Shown here one piece after another: positions 56,649 through 64,000 of a stretch of 64,000 bases of DNA. Every line of letters starts with the position of its first letter. Positions within the stretch are counted from its first letter, which is position 1. The DNA lies in contig NC_133386.1 of assembly GCF_047511655.1 (NCBI RefSeq), forward strand, positions 80,541,501-80,605,500. Direction: 5' to 3'. A program made the translations under genes and the position numbers. The notes below the pieces were generated by a model. That model did no database searches, was not told the origin of the DNA, and saw nothing but the letters and a program-made list of their open reading frames with translations. The DNA comes from Castor canadensis (taxonomy: Eukaryota > Chordata > Mammalia > Rodentia > Castoridae).

Positions 56649-56941
56649 CAAAGTGCTAATTTTTTTTTTATTTCCTTTATTCACATGTGCATACAATGAT
56701 TGGGTCATTACTCCCCCTTCCCCCCCCCCTTTTCCCCCACTCCCTCCCTCTAGCCCCCACCCCTCGCTTCCAAGCAGAAACTCTTTTGCCCTTATCTCTA
56801 ATTTTGCTGAAGAGAGAGTATAAACATTAATAAGGAGGACCAGGGGTTTTTGCTAGTTGAGGTAAGGATAGCTACACAGGGAGATTCCTAGTTTTGCTTC
56901 CATGTACATATGTGTTACTTTCTAAATCAAAGTGCTAATTT
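56649..56941 (-). mobile_element. 3'-end-only L1, antisense, with target-site duplication
   Basis: 'caaagtgctaattt' occurs at 56649-56662 and 56928-56941. Between them, on the minus strand, are only the last about 265 bases of an L1: 'gttactttctaa' inverted, a G-rich tract (C-rich on plus at 56711-56770), 'attgtatgcacatgtgaata' and the A tail. Severely 5'-truncated. Confidence 0.92.
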
Positions 56942-57082
56942 GAAAAATTGAAACCATATTTCAAGAGAAGGAAAAAGATAATTTTGGACAGAAAAAGGTT
57001 TTAGGATAGCAAAATAAAAACAAAAGATTGATTTACTTAATTATAAAAAATATAAAAATTATAAAAAAAACCCTAAAATTTT

Positions 57083-57165
57083 AAGGGGGTGAGGTGACCC
57101 AAATAATGTATATACATATAAGTAAATGTAAAAACAATAGCATAAAATTAAATTTAAAAAAGAAA
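57083..57165 (+). mobile_element. very short L1 3'-tail fragment
   Basis: 'aagggggtgaggtgacccaa', 'ataatgtatatacatataag' and 'taaatgtaaaaac' followed by an A-rich run match the last 80 bases of the local L1 3' UTRs. Confidence 0.6.
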
Positions 57166-58253
57166 AAATAACTAAAAACAAAAACAAAAGTTTTAATGTG
57201 CCATGTATTAAAAATACAATAAAGACACTAGAAAGAAGATAGCAAAAGGTTCATAAATTATACAACTGGAAGAGACATCAGGAATCTTGTGGTCTCAAGT
57301 TGATCAGCAGGTCCAGGGCATGTCCGAGTACCATTGATTGTGTGACCATATCCATATAAGAAAGAGAACAATCAGAGGATCTGGTGCTTTCCTTATGATC
57401 CTGCTGTGCCCTGAGAGCTAAATCATTTCAACAAATATCAAAGTGACAGCCATCCTCATCAGTCCTCTGCTACCACTGGGGTATCCAAGAGGGTGTCCAC
57501 TTGATGGCCCACTGATCAACTAGAATGTGAAAAACTGAATCACCAGATTTGGGAAAGAATAGAACAGTAACAGGTAGCTTGGAATCAGTCCAATGGCTTA
57601 TATGCAACCACTTCTGAGACTGTTGGAAATGGAGGTCTTTTTATGATGGCTACTCACAGTTTCTGCCTTGTTAGCTGGAGTTTATGTTAAAGTGATAAGT
57701 TCTGCCTTCTATATAGCTCCATATTCCCTGCCCCAGTACAAGATGTCATTGCTTTTTTCTTGGCTATTGCCAGGGCCCTCGACTTTATCTCAGTCCTTCA
57801 CACTGTTGCATCACGAGTCTATGGGTCTCCAAAACCAGAGACCTGCATACCCCAGGTGCAGTGAAGACAGTCTTCTAGAGTGTTGGGATAAATGTTTGAC
57901 CTTCTTTTTATATTTGTATTTATTCCTAAAGTCCAATAAATATGAAATGGCAAATAATTTCTTCATATATAATGGTAAGATATCACAGTACTTTTTTATA
58001 GAACTGCTGTGAGGATTAGTTAATGTAGAACAGTGTCTGGAAAAAAACAAGCTGTAAGTGAGGATTTGCTATAACTATTAATATGTAAATCAATGTGTGC
58101 CAGCCCCTTCTTTTGGCAAGCTATTTCCTCTGATATGATGATTATCCTGAGGACAAAGAGAGTTTTCCTCAATGTGCAGTAGACAGTTGTAGTTCTTTCA
58201 ACATATTGCCTTACAAAATAGTTGAAGTTAGGCTTTATTTACTTTTTTATTTT
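57166..58253. other. unclassified intergenic sequence with a possible MIR fragment
   Basis: At 58005-58060 'ctgtgaggattagttaatgt' and 'acagtgtctgg' suggest a MIR remnant. A plus-strand frame at 57668-58012 (114 codons, no ATG verified) has no domain I know. Confidence 0.4.
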
Positions 58254-58340
58254 TATTTTTGGGGAATTTGAAGGATTAATTCCAGAGTCTTACATATGGT
58301 AGGCAAACACTCTACTACTAAGCTACATCTCCATCTTAGA
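58254..58340 (-). repeat. tRNA-derived SINE
   Basis: The plus strand shows inverted ID-like features: 'gaaggattaattccagagtc' and 'actctactactaagctacat'. Diverged. Confidence 0.65.
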
Positions 58341-58395
58341 GATTATTCTATTTAATCAAACTCTTCATCATAGAATAGAGATAAAAACATCTCTG

Positions 58396-58493
58396 GAGCT
58401 GGTGGCATGGCTTAAGAGATAGAGCACCTGCTAGTAAGCATGAAGGTCTGAGTTCAAACCCCAGTACCATCAAATTAATTAATTAATTAATTT
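58396..58493 (+). repeat. tRNA-derived SINE ending in (AATT)n
   Basis: 'ggagctggtggcatggctta', 'gatagagcacctgctagtaa', box B 'gagttcaaacccc' and 'agtaccatcaaa', then an (aatt)n run at 58472-58493 that replaced the A tail. Confidence 0.82.
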
Positions 58494-59379
58494 AAAAATC
58501 TGTGGCAAAAAGTGAAGTAAAATAGCAAATTTAGAATTAAAAAGTCAAGACCAGAGTTCAAATCACAACACTGATGCATCTAAATCAGCCACTGAGGTAG
58601 AAACATGATAAATTAGTCAAATCCAAGGCAGAAATATGATTTTCCCCCAATATTAATACTGGCAGCTATAAAAATTCTTCCCTATACATTTAAAAACTCA
58701 GGAATATATTTGGCTTACCAATTAAGAACTTTTATAAATACTGTCAAGAACCATAGAGCTGATTTGTTGAAAATTTAAAACCTAACAACTTCCATTTACT
58801 TTGTAACCATCCCCAGTATCAGGGAATATGGAAATTTCTTACCTGTGTTTTAATACAAAGCTTTGCATAATTGGATGGAGAGAGTTACAAATGCATAAAT
58901 ATCCTGAAAATTGAATAAAAGCATGAAAAATTTTTAAATATTGCATCAACTATGGAAGCAATGAAATTAAAGCACCAAAATAAACTGAACTTAGGTCAGC
59001 ACATCAGATAGTTGATTCACAAAAGGTTAGCTACAAAGTTGGGTTTTAGATTATTTTAAAGAAATATAACCAACCACATTGTTGTCACTATAAATATATA
59101 ATAGTAAATGTTATTACTTTCTTAATTTTATACTAGAATGTAAAGGTTTTTTTTTAACTAACAATAAAATACAATTTAAGAGATTTAAAATTGAATCTTA
59201 TCTTTATTTTCTTTCTCTCTTTTCTTTAATTTTATAGTAGTAGTATAGTGCTAACAATTTAAATTATTAACAGTAATTACAGTGGGTGCACAAGCAATAA
59301 AAATTCCAGAGAAATAAGCAAAGGTCTACCTTTGATTCTCACAGCTGCTAAAGTTATTCTGTTAATGCACACTTGAGTC
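58494..59379. other. unclassified AT-rich sequence
   Basis: Nothing identifiable. Confidence 0.45.
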
Positions 59380-59600
59380 ATGCTGTGTGTTTCTTTTAAA
59401 AAATCTGTTAATGGCTCCCTATGGCCTAATGAACAAAATGCAAACTCCTTAACAAAATAGATGAGGGACCAGGTCAGACATTTTCAGCCTAATATCTCTG
59501 GGGCCTTTCGTATTCCCTCAGACATGATTAATTCCCTCATTACCATGGCACTTGACCTGTATCTCCAGCCTAGGACTCAATGTGCTTCAGCAGTTTCTGT
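59380..59600 (+). repeat. L2 LINE fragment
   Basis: 'aatggctccctatggcctaa', 'aaatgcaaactccttaacaa' and 'gagggaccaggtcagac' match the L2 block preceding its 3' UTR end. Confidence 0.55.
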
Positions 59601-60689
59601 ACAGTTTCTGGTTTCTGTGCAGTTTCTGGTACAGTCTGTTAACCCAGCTGTACCATGAGATATTGCCCCTTCATCCAACTCCTCACTTTAATGAAGGTAA
59701 TGGAAGACTGCTAGAAGTAATATGCATAAGTTGTCTAGTTGAGCTGTCTGTCTCCAGCAGGCCCAAAAAATACTAGTCAATCAACATATCAATGTGTAAA
59801 TTACTCATTCCAAGAAAAGCATTTATATGTGGAACTTGAAGTGAATGATACCACGTTCCTATTTGTAGAAATCTCTTAGGGAATCAGGGATTCTGAACAG
59901 TGAAATATACAGATAATTAGAGGTGCCCTGTGTAATGCATAAAAATGTCTAATTTTCAAGAACTACAAGTGTAACAAAGCTCACATACCTGCATTTAACC
60001 TCCTTTAATTAGTTCCAAGACGTATTTAAATTTCATTGCCACTTAACATCTAAAACATTTAATTTTTCCCTATTTCTAACTGTTTTACTTTAGGATTAGT
60101 AGAAGTTGTCTCTATTTGGTTTTCAAAAATATTCACCACTTCTCACCATTTGTCCAGACTTTGAATGCTCAATGGTTCCAAGTATCCCGATCTAGAGTCA
60201 GACCGTTTCTACAGTGCTTCAACTTCTGGCAGAAATTACTGTGGATAAAGTTTACCTTAGATCCATCTTAGGAAAGTTAATCAAGCAATTAAAGTAATTG
60301 CTTTGTAATTAATTTTTTTTTCAAAGTGTGGGATCACATAGCCTAGCAGATGATGTGAGCTGTTGGGAATTGATTCTGTACTTCCAAGAGTCACAAGAGA
60401 TCCCGCCTGTGGATCAGGTTAGTTTGTGAAGCTTTAGCTTGCTAGCAACCAATGAAATCAATTAAAAGGAGTAAGCTGTGAAATCAACAGATATGGCCTT
60501 TCTATCTGCACTTCATTCTCAGAGCAAAAACCAATTTTTTAATCACATAACTCTACCCAAATTCACACATAGTAGAAATAAAGGAAAATGCCAAGGAGCA
60601 CGAGTGACTTCATAAAACTTCAAACTTTCGGCTGGGCTCATGTTGGTAACTAAAGGCAATGTTTAAGACATATTGCAAGGCTCTGTGGC
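59601..60689. other. unclassified intergenic sequence
   Basis: A direct short repeat 'gcagtttctg/gtacagtttctggt' near 59590-59640 is the only pattern noted. Confidence 0.4.
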
Positions 60690-61355
60690 AAACAACAACA
60701 AATGTTGGCTAGGATATGAGGAAAAAGGAACCCTCATACACTGCTGGTGGTAATGTAAGCTAGTACAACCACTATGGAAAACAGTATGGAGGCTCCTTAT
60801 AAAACTAAAAATAGAACTGCCATATGATCCGGCAATTCCACTCTTAAGGATGGACCTGAAGGGATGTGAGTTAAGTTACAACAAAGGCACCTCACACCCA
60901 TGTTTATTGCAGCGCTATTCATAATAGTGACAAATGGATGAAGAAAATGTGGTGTTTATACACAATGGAATTTTACTCTGCCACAAAGATGAAATTTTGT
61001 CATTTGCAGGTAAATGGATGGAACTGGAGAACATCATGTTAAGTGAAGCTAACCAGGTCCAGGAGGCAAAAAGCCACATATTTTCTGTCCTATGTGGAAT
61101 ATAGACCTAATACAAATTCAAGCAATATTATGGAAAACAGGTCACACTAAGGGGAGGTCACATATGAGAGGGGGAGGGTAAAAGAAGGAATTAAAGTTAA
61201 TATGGTTAATATGGTTTATGCACCCTCTATACAAGCATGAATATAGAATTTTTAAACTGATTGAAACAACCATAAGTTCTGCCTGGTAATGGAGGGATGG
61301 GGGAGAAATGGCCCAAACTACATTTGCACATATAAATAAATAAATAAATAAATAA
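60690..61355 (+). mobile_element. 5'-truncated L1, sense
   Basis: ORF2 end ('cactgctggtggtaatgtaa', 'ccatatgatccggcaattcc', 'cacaatggaattttactctg', 'gtaaatggatggaactggag'), then a 3' UTR with 'cacactaaggggaggtcaca' and 'gaaatggcccaaactacatt', ending in an (aata)n run at 61331-61355. Confidence 0.85.
61331..61355. repeat. (AATA)n microsatellite
   Basis: Repeats of 'aaat' at the L1 tail. Confidence 0.85.
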
Positions 61356-61489
61356 AAAACAAAGGGAAAAGTTATATATCTTAAAATGCTCTTTTGTCTT
61401 TTATGTTTGTCTATGTACTTCCCTTTACCAGTACTTCTTGTTTATTCTTTTGAATTTTTATTGCTGTACAACACCTTTTTGTTATGCAT

Positions 61490-61858
61490 ATACATATATA
61501 CATGGAACTGCCACAAGGAAACAAGCAACAATGTCATTTTTTTTTCTCTTGCATAATTGGAGAACAGGAGGGTAGAACAGTTCCTTCTTGAGGGGGTGGG
61601 AGGTTTATAGCAGTGGGGGAGGGGAGGGAGGTGGGGAAAGGATGTGGAAGGGTGAATGTGGTGTAAATACTGTGTACACATATTTGTAAATAGAAAAATG
61701 ATACTTGTTGAAACTACTTCAGGAATGAGGGGAAAGAGGGATAAAGGAGAATGATGGATAGTGTGAATTCAAGTATGATATATTTGATATATCTAAGAAC
61801 ACTTGTAAATGCAACAATGTATTTCCACCAAGCACAATAAAAAAATTGAAAAGAAAAA
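61490..61858 (+). mobile_element. L1 3' UTR fragment of a different type
   Basis: 'ggagaacaggagggtagaac', a G-rich tract at 61591-61640 and 'tactgtgtacacatatttgt', then an extended part 'aagtatgatatatttgatat' and 'ccaagcacaataaaaaaatt'. The extra 150 bases after the usual end distinguish it from the L1-A type. Confidence 0.6.
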
Positions 61859-61860
61859 AA

Positions 61861-61948
61861 GGAGCTGTGGGTGTAGCTCAGTGGTAGGATATACACCTAG
61901 CATGCATAAGGCCCTAGGTTTGATTCTCTAACACCACCAAAAATTTAA
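61861..61948 (+). repeat. ID-like tRNA-derived SINE
   Basis: 'gagctgtgggtgtagctcag' and 'tggtaggatatacacctagc' (box A), 'aggtttgattctct' (box B) and 'aacaccaccaaaa'. Closest in the window to the classic rodent ID element. Confidence 0.82.
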
Positions 61949-63464
61949 AAATACATCTCAGGAAGGCATTTATTTACATGTTAAGTAAATATATTGTGAT
62001 TCACATTTTGAGTAAAATTAAATATGAATATTTGTCTGTAAATATCCCATAATCATTTCTCTAGTCTATGGCATGGATGTGCCTCAAATAAAGGTTCACA
62101 GGAAATTCATGTGTAGGTGGGATCAATACAGATGCAAAAGCAGTAACTTGGTCCATACAGAAAAGTGAGTGGTTTTAATCACTCTGTTTGAATTCCAACC
62201 AGGAATTTACTGAAATCCTCTGACTGAAAGCATTATTAATCAAATAGGGGGTCACTTCCCCATCTCAAAATCCTTAATCACTTCTGCCAAGTCCCTTTTG
62301 CCATGCAAGTAACATATTCAAAAATTAGAGGATTGAGATGTGAACAAGAATTTGACTCAAGAATCTTTCAGTTTAGATTGAAGATATCCTATGAGACCAT
62401 TAGACATTAAAATAAATAAGATTTAAAAAAAAAAGCTGACAACACTAATCTGGAGAAAACATTTGAGCAACTTTCAGATGAACTTATAATTTATTAATTT
62501 GTTATTTTCAATTACTTTAAGTCTGGTGGTGTGGAAGCCAACCTTATTATAACCAACTTAGGTCCATAGGAAAAAAAATAATTAAAAGATATAACCTAAC
62601 CACCCTCACCTTTCCTTTACCAAAAATCTTTAATCAATATTTAATAATCAGTTCATTATTTCCTAAATTTATACAGATTTAAATATTGAAGTGTATATAC
62701 CATGAAATTCATTTTGCAATTTTCAAACTCACTTTCTGTGACTCTAAGTGTTAATCATCTGATAAATCTATCCAATCAAGTTGGGATATAGAGATGGGTT
62801 GGGTGGCATTAGGGAATTATTTAACATATCCTATGTTGAAATAATTTATGAAACTGAAAATAGTACTCTTCGCAGAGTTTATTTTATTTCTAAGGTATAT
62901 CCTATAAGATATGTTCAAAATTATACAAAATCTTGTTAAACAAGTCTCCTTAGGCTTTAGAGATATATGCTAAAATATTTACTGATGAAGTGACAGCTGT
63001 CCAAGATTGTCTTCAAAATTATCTAAGGATAGGAGTTGGGGATAAGAGAAGATTATAAAAGAAACAAGACTGGCAATGGGTTAACCTTGTCTAAGTGGAG
63101 TAACAGGTGCATGTGTATGAACTACACTATTTTCACTCAATCCAAAGTGTTGTATGATGATTTTAAAATCTTATGCAAATATTAAATGCATACTCATTAA
63201 AGAAAAAGAATGAAAACTAGCTAAATATTCATCAATGGAACTGGGTACTCATAAAAATATCACAACCTTATTTTAAAATAGTGCACAGTTCTTAAAGAAT
63301 ATTATCTACTTGAGCTGATATGACTAATTTTATAAAATTAGTGGAATGTGAATAGGTAAGTATAATATATTCCTATTTGTAAAAAAGGTAGAAATTATTA
63401 TATATCTATAATAGTATAGAGACATATTTATTAGTTTCCTAATCTGCTATAAGAAGTTACTCTT
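61949..63464. other. unclassified AT-rich intergenic sequence
   Basis: Nothing identifiable. Confidence 0.45.
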
Positions 63465-64000
63465 TCAAACTTAGGGGTTTATTTTACTTATTTTTTTTTT
63501 AGTTCACTCTTCTTTTTTCTCTTTTATTCATAAGTGCATACAATGTTTGGGTCATTTCTCCCCTCTTCCCCCCACCCCTGCCCTCTCCTTTACCTACCCT
63601 GCCCCCTCCCTCTTCCCCCCATCCCCTCCCTACCAGGCAGAAACCATTTTGCCCTTATCTCTAATTTTCTTGAAGAGAGTATAAGCAATAATAAGAAGGA
63701 CCAAGGGTGTTTACTAGTTGAGATAAGGACAGCTATACAGGGAGTTGACTTGCATTGCTTTCCTGTACATATGTAGTTAATTTCCTGTACATTCTAAATT
63801 AATGCTTCTCGAACTAACCATTTCTCTAGCTCCTAGTCCCCTTCTCCTATTGGCCTCTGTCACTTTAAAGTATCTGCATTAGTTTCTCTGCATTGAGGGC
63901 AACAAATGCTATCTAGTTTTTTGGGTGTCTTACCTATCCTTACCTCCCTTGTGTGCTCTCGCTTTATCATGTGATCAAAGTCCAATCAAACTTAGGGGTT
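63465..64000 (-). mobile_element. 5'-truncated L1, antisense, with target-site duplication
   Basis: 'tcaaacttaggggtt' at 63465-63479 recurs at 63986-64000, the last bases of the window. The sequence between is, on the minus strand, only L1 3' UTR: a G-rich tract (C-rich on plus at 63560-63640), 'cattgtatgcacttatgaat' and the A tail (T-run at 63490). Confidence 0.92.

Noticed and set aside
57668-58012. 114-codon plus-strand frame
   Set aside because: No domain, hydrophobic tail is AT-driven, and it runs into a MIR-like remnant.

Overview
The window looks like AT-rich, gene-poor rodent nuclear DNA. It holds two long LINE-1 (L1) elements, many short L1 fragments, single and composite SINEs built from tRNA-like (ID-like) and 7SL-like (B1-like) units, and older mammalian repeats (MIR, L2, MER20-like, Tigger, MaLR-like LTRs). 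The SINE signature (a box B followed by 'cccagtaccaccaaa') and the L1 3' ends ('gacccaaacattgtatgcacatatgaataaa'-type) make me think of a beaver (Castor). That species guess rests on memory and was not tested. I see no intact host protein-coding gene, no tRNA or rRNA gene and no CRISPR array.

Layout. 1-4.9 kb is mostly unique sequence with MIR, L2 and Tigger remnants. 4.9-12.1 kb is a complete-length sense L1 (L1-A), inserted into the 3' end of an old L2 and bounded by a 13-bp duplication. Its ORF1 is intact and its ORF2 is broken. 12.1-21.3 kb is mostly unique, with SINEs, an LTR and a 0.6-kb Tigger element. 21.3-25.1 kb is a pile of old L1 pieces and SINEs. 25.1-28.6 kb is unclassified. 28.6-30.7 kb is an LTR split by an antisense L1. 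30.7-32.7 kb holds SINEs and an L2 fragment. 32.7-35.0 kb is the most distinctive object: a GC- and CpG-rich antisense processed copy of RMI2 whose 3' part contains repeats and ends in an L1 tail. 36.8-43.5 kb is a second long sense L1 (L1-B), more decayed. 43.5-64 kb is unique sequence with scattered repeats, including several 3'-end-only antisense L1 insertions and a rearranged L1 at 54.5-56.6 kb.

How the parts relate. Nearly everything here was made by L1 machinery: the L1s themselves, the SINEs and the RMI2 retrocopy, several with visible target-site duplications. L1-A and L1-B share an in-frame stop codon at the same position of the reverse-transcriptase domain. That suggests descent from a lineage that was already ORF2-defective, mobilised in trans. 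No operon-like or multi-gene system is present.
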